From an uncultured Clostridia bacterium (GTDB lineage: Bacteria; Bacillota; Clostridia; TANB77; CAG-508), in the NCBI GenBank assembly GCA_948505485.1, contig CAOPQH010000011.1, positions 1-20,696 of the forward strand: 20,696 bases of DNA, written 5' to 3'. A program made the translations under genes and the position numbers. Below, one piece after another: positions 13,291-20,696 of the stretch; positions within the stretch are counted from its first letter, which is position 1, and each line of letters starts with the position of its first letter. The notes under the pieces were generated by a model. The model did no database searches, was not told where the DNA came from, and worked only from the letters and a program-made list of their open reading frames with translations.

Positions 13291-13500
13291 GTAAGGCATT
13301 GCCTTATGTGAATAAATTGGAGGAAGTGCATTTTTTTGCAGGAGTGCACATAAAACAATGGCTTATGACTCGGGTTTGTTTTTCTAGCCATAATCCTCTA
13401 TAAGGTAAATGAAGATAATGTTCTATCGAAGTAACATTTACCTAACCCATTTGTTAAAGCGGAACGATTATGAGAAGTCTAATCGTTCCGCTTTATATAT
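13291..13500 (+). ncRNA. Structured non-coding RNA, candidate raiA-motif class
   Basis: This plus-strand unit of about 205 nt has a consensus promoter and a 15-bp 3' hairpin but no reading frame. It is GC-richer than the surroundings and rich in mutually compatible pairings. P1 is AATAAATTGG (13311-13320) with CCCATTTGTT (13446-13455). Other pairs are GTGCA/TGCAC (13326-13330, 13345-13349), ATGGCT/AGCCAT (13358-13363, 13386-13391), GGTAAATG/CATTTACC (13404-13411, 13435-13442) and GAGGA/TCCTC (13320-13324, 13394-13398). CCTTAT/ATAAGG (13302-13307, 13400-13405) and GGGTT/AACCC (13372-13376, 13444-13448) would cross as pseudoknots. An alternative 5' hairpin AAGGC-ATT-GCCTT competes with one of them. 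From memory, size and the GGAGG...CTCGGG...GGTAAATGAAGATAATG layout fit the Clostridial raiA motif better than 6S RNA, which needs a long closing stem and open central bubble. The class name is tentative; the ncRNA itself is well supported. Confidence 0.7.
13456..13500 (+). terminator. 3' hairpin of the ncRNA
   Basis: AAAGCGGAACGATTA (13456-13470) and TAATCGTTCCGCTTT (13480-13494) form a perfect 15-bp stem with a 9-nt loop. It is followed by ATATATAT rather than a clean U run, so it may be both a terminator and a stable 3' end. It may also stop readthrough from the GH15 gene on the other strand. Confidence 0.7.
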
Positions 13501-13549
13501 ATCTTGAAAGTCATAAATTTTCAAATATGTAAAACAATTATAAACAATT

Positions 13550-15445
13550 TTATATTAGTTTTTCTAAAACAATTACAAACATTGCATGTGACCATCCTAA
13601 TCCTATTACCCAATTAGGTTTTAATGTATTATTATCTATTTGCTCTGCTAAAAAGTGATGTTTTCCGGCAGTTTTAACTACAAAATCAAATACTTCTTTT
13701 GCTTTTTTCTTTTCACCTTTTTCTAGATAATATAATGCCATCCATAAATTTGCAATTGGCCAAGGATTTCCATTCATGTAATGATCTTCTTCAAATCTTT
13801 GATATCCTCCTGTATATGTTCTTAATGTTAAATTTATTTTTTCAACTGTGTTTTGTATTTTCTTTTCTTTTGGAGTAAATACATTAAATGGTACTACTGC
13901 TCCTAAAATACTTATATCCATTTTTCTATCATCTATATTTCTTATATATGAATTTTTATTAGTATCATAAAAATTATCATTTATGTATTTCTTTATTGCA
14001 ACTTGTAATTTTTCTATTTCTTTTTGTGATTTTAATATTTTTTCTTCTTTTAGCCTATTATTTTCAAAATCTGATACATTACTTCCTAATACTTTATATA
14101 TTTTTATAATTGAATCAAAAGCAGCATAAATACTTGCTAATGAATATAAACTTGTACCTTCATACATTTCCCATAAATCATAGCTTATATGATATTTATT
14201 AGTTCCATCTAACATGTCATTTGTGTATCTTTTTAGAAAATCTATTGCTTTTTCACACATATGTAAATTATCTTTTAAAAATTTTGTATTTTTTGTATAT
14301 TCATAATGAGAATATACTCCATATACAACGCTTGCAGTTTCATCTATTTGATATCCCCATGCTGGTGCTAATCTTCCATCTGTAAAAAATCTTTGCTCCC
14401 ACATTCCATTTTTACTTTGAGTCATTTTGCAAAATATTTTATAGAATTTATCACTTTCTTTCTCCATTTTTAATATATCTAATGCTTTTGTTATAAATAC
14501 TGCATCTCTAGGCCAACAATATGCATATCTTCCACAATTAGTAAAATATTCATCTACTTCTGGAGCTGCAATCATTCCTCCTGTTGACGAATTTGTTAAT
14601 AATGGAAATAGTAATATACTTCTTTTGTAAATTTCTTGAATCTTTTCTTCATAAGCATTTTGAGGTCCTTTTAAATTTAGAGTATTATGAGATTTTACAT
14701 ATTTTCTCCAATATGATTTTGCATTTGAATATTCTTTTTGAAAGTCTATTTTTTTAACTCTTTCAATTTTTTCTTCTAACTCAGATATAGTTTTCTTAGG
14801 CTCTTCTATACATATACATATATCAAGTGATTTCTTTTCTTCTGGTTTTATTAATCCTATATCATAACTTATGCTAGAATCTTTTGACATTCCTATATAA
14901 TCTTTATCTTGTATTTTTCCACTATATATATTGTTTTGTGTATTATGAATTTGGTGACTTAATAATTTATTTGCTTTAGCAAATGTAGAAAATACAAAAT
15001 CATGTGAATATTGCATCATTCCTTTATCTATTATCTTACACCCAACAAAATTATTTTCATCTGATAATAATTCAGAATGTATTAGAAAATTTAAATCTAA
15101 ATCTATATTACTTTCATTAATAAATGTATATCTTTTTATTAAAATATCCTCTTTTATAGGAACAAAATCTGTTTGTAATATTTTTATATTAAAGTATGTA
15201 TTATTAATTTCAGTATTTAATATGTTTGTATCTGTATCATAATATTGTTTATAAGTATTATTAACATCATCATGTAAGTATATAATATCTGAATCATTTA
15301 TTTTAATACCTACATGATAATATTTTAGATATTGTCTATTATCCTTATTAGGATAATACATTCTTAATAATTCTCCCTTTGACGTATATGTTGCAAGTAA
15401 ACTTTTATTTCCTATAATTGCTTCATTTAAATATTTGTTATTCAT
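13550..15445 (-). CDS. Glycoside hydrolase family 15 (glucoamylase-like) protein
   Basis: This 631-residue protein combines an N-terminal beta-sandwich domain (residues 1-260) with an (alpha/alpha)6 barrel (about 265-631), the layout of bacterial GH15 glucoamylases. GH15 enzymes release glucose from non-reducing ends of starch, glycogen or maltodextrins, or act on related glucosides. Signature parts are GRYAYCWPRDAVF (306-318), WEQRFFTDGRLAPAWGYQIDET (about 349-370), the probable general acid E426 in YDLWEMYEG and the general base E601 in HHFLAEQ, then a GLGWSHAMFV end. There is no signal peptide, so it is probably intracellular, for example in glycogen or maltodextrin turnover feeding the glycolytic genes next door. 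The start at 15445 has AAAGGAG; an in-frame ATG at 15472 lacks one. It lies just after the beta-CASP gene. Confidence 0.9.
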   Translation of the reverse strand: MNNKYLNEAIIGNKSLLATYTSKGELLRMYYPNKDNRQYLKYYHVGIKINDSDIIYLHDDVNNTYKQYYDTDTNILNTEINNTYFNIKILQTDFVPIKEDILIKRYTFINESNIDLDLNFLIHSELLSDENNFVGCKIIDKGMMQYSHDFVFSTFAKANKLLSHQIHNTQNNIYSGKIQDKDYIGMSKDSSISYDIGLIKPEEKKSLDICICIEEPKKTISELEEKIERVKKIDFQKEYSNAKSYWRKYVKSHNTLNLKGPQNAYEEKIQEIYKRSILLFPLLTNSSTGGMIAAPEVDEYFTNCGRYAYCWPRDAVFITKALDILKMEKESDKFYKIFCKMTQSKNGMWEQRFFTDGRLAPAWGYQIDETASVVYGVYSHYEYTKNTKFLKDNLHMCEKAIDFLKRYTNDMLDGTNKYHISYDLWEMYEGTSLYSLASIYAAFDSIIKIYKVLGSNVSDFENNRLKEEKILKSQKEIEKLQVAIKKYINDNFYDTNKNSYIRNIDDRKMDISILGAVVPFNVFTPKEKKIQNTVEKINLTLRTYTGGYQRFEEDHYMNGNPWPIANLWMALYYLEKGEKKKAKEVFDFVVKTAGKHHFLAEQIDNNTLKPNWVIGLGWSHAMFVIVLEKLI

Positions 15446-15473
15446 TGTATTTCTCCTTTTATTGCAAGACATT

Positions 15474-17117
15474 TTATCCTTCTATTATGTTTAAAATTTG
15501 CTTTTCTAAATCTTTAATCTTTTCATTTATTCTAAACATGTCTTCATCTTTTAATTCTGTATTGTTTATATCTTCTTTTACAGCTATTTCCATATCTTGT
15601 AATTCATCACTTAACTTTGATAATCTTCTAATAACTTCTGTTTTTATTGTTATTGGTCTCTTAACTTTTATTTTATTAGTCATAACTATTTCATCATTTA
15701 ACTCATATGTTTCTCCAAACTCTGGAATAGTTACTCCAATTTCTGTTTCTTCTAATATTTTTTCTTTTAATACTTGTTGTGAATTTTCTTCTCCATGTAC
15801 TAAAAATATGTGCTTTGGTTTTTTTATAAATGAATATATAAAATTCATAAGCCATTCTTGATCTGCATGACCTGAGTACCCTTCTATATATTCTATTCTT
15901 GCATTTACTGCAATTTCTTCGCCAAATATTTTTACTTTTTTAGCTCCATTTACTATACTATGTCCTAAAGTTCCCGGTGCCTGGTATCCAACAAAAAGTA
16001 TTGTACTATTAGGATTCCATAAATTGTGCTTTAAGTGATGCTTTATTCTTCCTACTTCGCACATACCACTTGCTGATATAATTATTGAAGGTGTTGGATC
16101 TTCATTTAGTGCTTTTGATTCATCTGGTGTCATTGTGAATTCTAATCCTGGAAATTCAAGAGGATTATCTCCACTTTCTATTTCTTTTTTTATTTCTTCT
16201 TCAAATAAATCTGTATTTTCTTGAAATACTTCTGTTGCTGATATTGCAAGTGGGCTATCTACATATACTGGTGCTTTCATTAGTGTCTTGTATTTTCTTC
16301 TAAATTCTTCATCATCATGATTTTCTTTTAATTTATTTATTTCATATAATATTTCTTGTGTTCTTCCAACTGCAAATGATGGTATTACTACTGTTCCTCC
16401 ATTATCTAATGTTTCAGAAACTATATCTAAAAACATCTCTGCTTTTTGATCATTCTTAATGTGTAGTCTGCTACCATATGTTGATTCCATAACCAAAAAA
16501 TCAGTATCTTCAATCATTGTTGGTGAATCTAAAAGTGGAATATCATTATTTCCAAGATCTCCTGTAAATACAGTTTTTGTTTCTTTTTCGTTTTCTTTTA
16601 CCCATAATTCTATAATACTCGATCCTAACATATGTCCTGCATCATTAAATCTAACATGTATATTTTCATCTATCTCTATAATTTCATCATATTTTACAGG
16701 TGTAAATAATTCTAAACTCTTAACTGCATCTTCTGCTGTATACAATGGTTCTTTAGGTTCTTCTCCTTTTCTTATTCTTTTTTTGTTCTTCCATTCTATT
16801 TCCATTTCTTGAATATGTCCACTATCTGGTAACATTAAACTACATAAATCACAAGTTGCTTTATGTGCATATATCTTATTTTTAAATCCTTCATTATATA
16901 ATTTAGGAATTCTTCCTGAGTGATCTATATGTGCATGTGTTAATAACATAAAATCGATTTCAGCTGGATTAAATTCAAACTCATAATCATTTTGTTCTTC
17001 TAGTTCTGAACTACCTTGATATAGTCCACAATCAACAATAAACTTTTTTCCTGCCGCTTCAACCAAAAAATTAGATCCTGTTACCGTATTAGTCGCTCCT
17101 AAAAATGTTATCTTCAT
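15474..17117 (-). CDS. Beta-CASP metallo-beta-lactamase-fold hydrolase (probable RNase)
   Basis: This 547-residue cytosolic protein has the complete metallo-beta-lactamase motifs: D29 (VDCG), HAHIDH at 61-66, H162 in DAGHMLGSS and D187 in FTGDLG. An inserted beta-CASP domain follows, with E211 in MESTYGSR, IISASGMCEVGRIKHHL (motif B near H360/361) and GYSGHAD plus HGE (H441). This is the CPSF73/TTHA0252-like group of zinc-dependent RNA-processing nucleases. Residues from about 485 on form a basic-to-acidic coiled-coil tail, an extension beyond the core. The start has AGGAGG. It is 17 bases after the frameshifted coiled-coil gene and next to GH15, suggesting one transcript with ftsK. Specific RNA targets cannot be inferred. 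Confidence 0.9.
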   Translation of the reverse strand: MKITFLGATNTVTGSNFLVEAAGKKFIVDCGLYQGSSELEEQNDYEFEFNPAEIDFMLLTHAHIDHSGRIPKLYNEGFKNKIYAHKATCDLCSLMLPDSGHIQEMEIEWKNKKRIRKGEEPKEPLYTAEDAVKSLELFTPVKYDEIIEIDENIHVRFNDAGHMLGSSIIELWVKENEKETKTVFTGDLGNNDIPLLDSPTMIEDTDFLVMESTYGSRLHIKNDQKAEMFLDIVSETLDNGGTVVIPSFAVGRTQEILYEINKLKENHDDEEFRRKYKTLMKAPVYVDSPLAISATEVFQENTDLFEEEIKKEIESGDNPLEFPGLEFTMTPDESKALNEDPTPSIIISASGMCEVGRIKHHLKHNLWNPNSTILFVGYQAPGTLGHSIVNGAKKVKIFGEEIAVNARIEYIEGYSGHADQEWLMNFIYSFIKKPKHIFLVHGEENSQQVLKEKILEETEIGVTIPEFGETYELNDEIVMTNKIKVKRPITIKTEVIRRLSKLSDELQDMEIAVKEDINNTELKDEDMFRINEKIKDLEKQILNIIEG

Positions 17118-17134
17118 ATGCTTTCCTCCTTATA

Positions 17135-18031
17135 TTAGACGAATAATCGTATTTTTTTATTTAATTTTGCTGAAAAATCTTTTTTTATTATTTTTCTATT
17201 GAATTCTATTTCTATCTTTTCATCAAATATATTATCATCAAATAATTGTACGTAATATTTTTCTTTTTCTTTTGTAATTTTTATATTTAGTTCCTCTAAT
17301 GATATAATTCTTGTAGTATAAATGTTTTTTAAAATTTCATAATTTAAATCTGAATTTTTAGAAAATGATGATAACAATTTCAAAGCTGCTGATTTCTCAA
17401 TTAAAAATTTTCCAACACTATTTATATCCTCTTTTAGTTCTTCAACTTCATACATCAACTTATTATAAGTAAATGGTATCATACAATAATATCTATATTG
17501 ATATATTAAATCTATTAATTCTTCTTTGCTTTTTACTTGGTTTATTTTACCATTCATGCCTTGTAGAAATATTTTCTGCATTATAATTATTAAATCTGTT
17601 ATTAGTTCTTCTTTATTGTTTACATCTACTAATCTTAAATACCTAAGTTGCTCTTCTAATTGTCTTAATTCTATTTCATAGTTTTCTTCTTTTTCGCTTT
17701 CTATTAATTTTTCTAAATCAGAAGTTAAGTCTTTTTTTTCATCTAATAAAATTTTAAATAATATTCTTATGCTGAATATTTTCTTTTCTAATGGTAAATT
17801 TCTATTTCTTTTGGTATATTCTCTTTTTATTCTTTTATCGTCATCTAAAGTTTCTTTTATTTCATCTATTCTTTTTTGAATCTTGTCTTTTTGTGATTTT
17901 ATTTGTTCGAAGTATTTTTCTTTATTTTTCATTTTTCTATATTGTTTTTCTAATTCTTTTTTTAAATTACTTAATTCTGTATTATTCTCTTTGCTATATT
18001 TTATTGATAACAATATAGATATTCTTCTCAT
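17135..18031 (-). CDS. C-terminal fragment of frameshifted coiled-coil protein
   Basis: This 298-codon frame is rich in Lys/Glu/Leu/Ile heptads and reads as long coiled coil (residues about 15-130). A more globular part follows (LIDLIYQYRYYCMIPFTYNKL) with a beta-rich end (YYVQLFDDNIFDEKIEIEF). It lacks a ribosome binding site at its first ATG, and its frame is open upstream of that ATG as far as an A7 run at 18070-18076. There, removing one A joins LELEK to RCGNKNAEYFIDSMRRISILLSI and merges it with the 18057-18737 frame into one protein of about 533 residues. I regard it as the second half of that gene. I recognise no characterised family; proximity to ftsK may mean a chromosome or division link, but this is only context. 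Confidence 0.6.
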   Translation of the reverse strand: MRRISILLSIKYSKENNTELSNLKKELEKQYRKMKNKEKYFEQIKSQKDKIQKRIDEIKETLDDDKRIKREYTKRNRNLPLEKKIFSIRILFKILLDEKKDLTSDLEKLIESEKEENYEIELRQLEEQLRYLRLVDVNNKEELITDLIIIMQKIFLQGMNGKINQVKSKEELIDLIYQYRYYCMIPFTYNKLMYEVEELKEDINSVGKFLIEKSAALKLLSSFSKNSDLNYEILKNIYTTRIISLEELNIKITKEKEKYYVQLFDDNIFDEKIEIEFNRKIIKKDFSAKLNKKIRLFV

Positions 18032-18056
18032 TGAGTCTATAAAATATTCTGCATTT

Positions 18057-18737
18057 TTATTTCCGCATCTTTTTTTCTAATTCCAATTTTAATAGTTTTA
18101 AATAGTCTTTATTTGAATTTTTATTTTGTATGCACCTTTTTAATAATCTGTTCCCAATTAAAATTCTTATGTTTTGGTATAATATATTGTACTCAATTCC
18201 TTCAATTTCTCTATTTACAACAGACCAAGACCAGCCATTAAAATCTCTTAATGGCTCTACTGTTTCAATATTATTTCCTACATTTATTATGTCTGAAATA
18301 TGCCTATTTAAAAAATTATATTTATCTTCTAAAATAATATCATTTTTTCCTATTTTAGATATTGCGTATAATAATTTTCTTTCTATTGGGTATATAATTA
18401 TTTCTTTATTTTCCTTATTTACAATAAATGTTTTGTTTTGAAGGTTATTTACCTGTTCCTGATTGACAACAATTATTTTATCACAATCTTCTTCTATTAT
18501 ATTTATTATTTTTTTTATATACTCATCTTTTGTTTCTATATTTCGTTTTACAGTATAAAAATCCTTGTATGATGCCTCTACTTTGTATAATATTCCTAGA
18601 AGAAGATTTTTTGCAGTTTCATCAATCTTTTTATTTTCAAGCACTTTTTCTAGTTCATCATTGTAATTCTTTTTTACTAATCTTTTAAAAAGTTTTTCTT
18701 GCAATCTTCTTCTCCTTTCATAATTATTCAGTAGCAT
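18057..18737 (-). CDS. N-terminal part of frameshifted coiled-coil protein next to ftsK
   Basis: This 226-codon frame overlaps the end of ftsK by 14 bases, implying translational coupling. It begins with ERRRRLQEKLFKRLVKK, contains helical blocks, a FIVNKENKEIIIYPIERKLLYAIS segment and DFNGWSWSVVNREIEGIEYNILYQNIRILIG, and stops after LELEKKMRK just past an A7 run. The next frame continues the same protein. The ATG at 18737 has a poorly spaced AAGG. A TTG at 18704 (residue 12) has an excellent AAGGAG 7 bases upstream and may be the true start, beginning with LQEKLFKRL. Conserved hypothetical proteins of this kind near ftsK in Clostridia are familiar to me only vaguely; function is unknown. Confidence 0.6.
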   Translation of the reverse strand: MLLNNYERRRRLQEKLFKRLVKKNYNDELEKVLENKKIDETAKNLLLGILYKVEASYKDFYTVKRNIETKDEYIKKIINIIEEDCDKIIVVNQEQVNNLQNKTFIVNKENKEIIIYPIERKLLYAISKIGKNDIILEDKYNFLNRHISDIINVGNNIETVEPLRDFNGWSWSVVNREIEGIEYNILYQNIRILIGNRLLKRCIQNKNSNKDYLKLLKLELEKKMRK

Positions 18738-20696
18738 CTACCTTGTCATTATTAGACATCTTTAATTCATTTAATTTTTCTAATGTCATTAAAACTTGTC
18801 TTGGTTTACTTCCTTGGTATCCAGAAATAACTCCTCTTTCTTCCATTTGATCTATTATTCTTCCTGCTCTTGCATATCCTACTTTAAATCTTCTTTGTAT
18901 AAATGATGTAGAGGCTTGTCCTGTTTCTACTACAACATCTATAGCATCCATTAAAAATGGATCTGTATCATCATCTTCTGATGAATCTTGTATTTCTTTA
19001 TCTGTTTTATTACTATTTTCTATAGATTCAATAATATCTTCGCTATATGTAGCAGTTCCATTTGATTTAACAAAATCTACTATTTTTTCTACTTCTTCAT
19101 CTGATACAAATGCACCTTGTGCTCTAGTTGGCTTTGGAACTCCTGAAGGGAAGAATAACATATCTCCTTTACCTAATAGCTTTTCTGCTCCAACTGAGTC
19201 TAAAATTGTTCTTGAATCTACTTGTGAAGATACTGCAAATGCAATTCTTGAAGGTACGTTAGCTTTTATTATACCTGTAATTACATCTACAGACGGCCTT
19301 TGTGTCGCTATTACTAAATGCATACCAGCAGCTCTTGCTTTTTGTGCCAATCTACAGATAGCATCTTCTACATCTTTTGCAGCAACCATCATTAAGTCTG
19401 CTAACTCATCAATTATTATAACTATTTGTGGTAATTTTCCTGCTTCTTCTTCTTTTTCTATTGCGGCATTATATCCTTTTAAATCCCTAACTCCTTTTTT
19501 TGCAAATAAATTATATCTATTGTCCATCTCTTGTACTGCCCATGCTAATGCTCCAGCGGCCTTTTTAGGGTCTGTTACAACAGGAATTAATAAATGTGGT
19601 ATTCCATTATATACAGAAAGCTCAACCACTTTAGGATCAACCATTACGAATTTAACTTCACTTGGTTTTGCATTATAAATTACACTTGTTATTATTGTAT
19701 TTATGCATACACTTTTTCCTGAGCCTGTAGATCCTGCTATAAGAACATGTGGCATTTTTGCTATATCTGCAACTAGTGTGTTTCCTGCAACATCTTTTCC
19801 TAATGCAACACTTAATTTTGATTTATTATCTTGGAATTCATCACTTTCTATAACTTCTCTTAAATGCACTGCTTCTTTTTGTTTATTTGGTACTTCTATA
19901 CCAACTGCTTGTTTTCCTGGGATTGGTGCTTCTATCCTTATTGTTTCTGCTGCTAAGCTTAATGCTATATCATCAGCTAAATTAGCAATTTTATTTACAC
20001 GCACTCCTTCTGCTGGCTTTAATTCATATCTTGTAATTGCTGGACCAACTGATACATTTTCTACTTTGGCTGATACTCCAAAACTATATAAAGTTTTTTG
20101 TAATTTTGTAGCTGTATCTGTTAATGCTTTTGCTCCACCTTTTATTCCCTTTTTACTTCCTCTACTTAATATGTTTATAGGTGGATATTCATAATTTTCA
20201 TCCTCTACAATTTGAGTGTGCTCAAGTTGCAATACTTCTTTTGTTTTATCTTCTTTTTGTTCTTCTTCTTTTTTAAATAAATTTCCCTCTATAAATTCAG
20301 GATCGGCATCTTGACTATTGTTTACCATTTCCATTCCTAAAGGAACTAAATCATCTTTATCATGTTTATATTTTTTTGTTTTAATATTTTCTTTCTCATC
20401 TAATATTCTTCCATTTAAATTGATTTTTATTTGTTCTTCTTGAATTTGTTCTATTTCTTCTTTTTGTTTTTGCTTTAATAATAATCTTTCTTCTCTTTCT
20501 TTTTGTCTTTTTTCTCTAAGTAATTCTCTGTCCTCTAAACTTTTTTTCTTTTCTTCTCTTCTTTCTAATTTCTTTTCTTCATGTTCTTCAACAAATGCTT
20601 CTATCATATCTGTAAATTCAATACCAAATGTAATTACAAATAAAATTATAGAAACTCCTACACTTAATATTACAGCTCCTACATTGCCTAATAATT
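18724..20696 (-). CDS. ftsK: FtsK/SpoIIIE DNA translocase (N-terminus outside window)
   Basis: The frame stays open to the window edge; an internal Met at 20607 is not the start, because a transmembrane helix is encoded before it (VGAVILSVGVSIILFVITFG, then IEFTD). The protein is a membrane-anchored hexameric ATPase that pumps DNA through the division or sporulation septum. Numbering from the Met at 20607, residues 1-60 are a charged Glu/Arg/Lys linker and about 140-285 the alpha domain. The RecA-like motor has Walker A AGSTGSGKS (291-299) and Walker B IIIDELAD (398-404), plus KARAAGMHLVIATQRPSVDVITG. A C-terminal winged-helix gamma domain (about 555-620, FKVGYARAGRIIDQMEERGVI) reads KOPS/SRS-type sequences. 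ftsK and spoIIIE cannot be told apart here. Confidence 0.95.
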   Translation of the reverse strand, partial: LLGNVGAVILSVGVSIILFVITFGIEFTDMIEAFVEEHEEKKLERREEKKKSLEDRELLREKRQKEREERLLLKQKQKEEIEQIQEEQIKINLNGRILDEKENIKTKKYKHDKDDLVPLGMEMVNNSQDADPEFIEGNLFKKEEEQKEDKTKEVLQLEHTQIVEDENYEYPPINILSRGSKKGIKGGAKALTDTATKLQKTLYSFGVSAKVENVSVGPAITRYELKPAEGVRVNKIANLADDIALSLAAETIRIEAPIPGKQAVGIEVPNKQKEAVHLREVIESDEFQDNKSKLSVALGKDVAGNTLVADIAKMPHVLIAGSTGSGKSVCINTIITSVIYNAKPSEVKFVMVDPKVVELSVYNGIPHLLIPVVTDPKKAAGALAWAVQEMDNRYNLFAKKGVRDLKGYNAAIEKEEEAGKLPQIVIIIDELADLMMVAAKDVEDAICRLAQKARAAGMHLVIATQRPSVDVITGIIKANVPSRIAFAVSSQVDSRTILDSVGAEKLLGKGDMLFFPSGVPKPTRAQGAFVSDEEVEKIVDFVKSNGTATYSEDIIESIENSNKTDKEIQDSSEDDDTDPFLMDAIDVVVETGQASTSFIQRRFKVGYARAGRIIDQMEERGVISGYQGSKPRQVLMTLEKLNELKMSNNDKVDATE

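Noticed and set aside
13456..13494. Terminator of the GH15 gene on the minus strand
   Set aside because: The hairpin lies 56 bases downstream, but on that strand it is followed by AACAAATG rather than a U run; it fits the ncRNA 3' end better.
13291..13500. 6S RNA, tmRNA or SRP RNA identity
   Set aside because: No long closing stem with an open central bubble (6S), no tRNA-like ends or tag frame (tmRNA), and no GNRA/SRP Alu or S-domain signature were seen.

Overview
The window is very AT-rich, with A/T third positions, AGGAGG-type ribosome binding sites and textbook TTGACA/TATAAT promoters with 17-bp spacers. That points to a low-GC Firmicute, most likely an uncultured or gut Clostridia-type anaerobe. 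The GGGtGRT/NifU-like gene pair, the beta-CASP hydrolase and a possible raiA-class RNA agree with this. Almost all genes lie on the minus strand, so transcription runs from high to low coordinates; the exceptions are one small orphan gene and one non-coding RNA.

In transcription order, the right end (20696 to 13550) carries an ftsK/spoIIIE DNA translocase cut by the window edge. Next come a coiled-coil gene split by a poly-A frameshift, a beta-CASP metallo-beta-lactamase hydrolase and a GH15 glucoamylase-like glycosidase. Between GH15 and gap is a divergent regulatory region: a plus-strand structured ncRNA with its own promoter and 3' hairpin (about 13291-13494), and a minus-strand gap promoter whose leader of about 310 nt contains a nested palindrome with internal repeats.

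The centre (12881 to 6088) is a glycolytic cluster: gap, a membrane-anchored pilin-like protein, pgk, a Nudix hydrolase, a guanylate-kinase-like P-loop protein, tpiA and gpmI. Together gap, pgk, tpiA and gpmI cover the triose-phosphate to 2-phosphoglycerate segment of glycolysis. The gap and pgk promoters share an identical 16-bp sequence across the -10 region and start site. A 15-bp tandem repeat and heptamer repeats sit between tpiA and gpmI, starting inside the tpiA stop region.

After gpmI come an orphan YezG-family immunity-like gene, a NifU-like Fe-S scaffold gene and the GGGtGRT gene. The last two are separated by two tandem palindromic elements with related loops. The left end (1-3300) is accessory: a small orphan plus-strand gene with a strong promoter and terminator, a YgjP-like metallopeptidase gene with an SOS-like palindrome next to its promoter, tRNA-Gln(CUG), a frameshifted MFS transporter and the start of a transposase.

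No single dramatic new defence system is visible. The most interesting items are the ncRNA facing gap, the palindromic element families in the long intergenic spaces, the GGGtGRT/scaffold pair, the two poly-A frameshifts and the orphan small gene.
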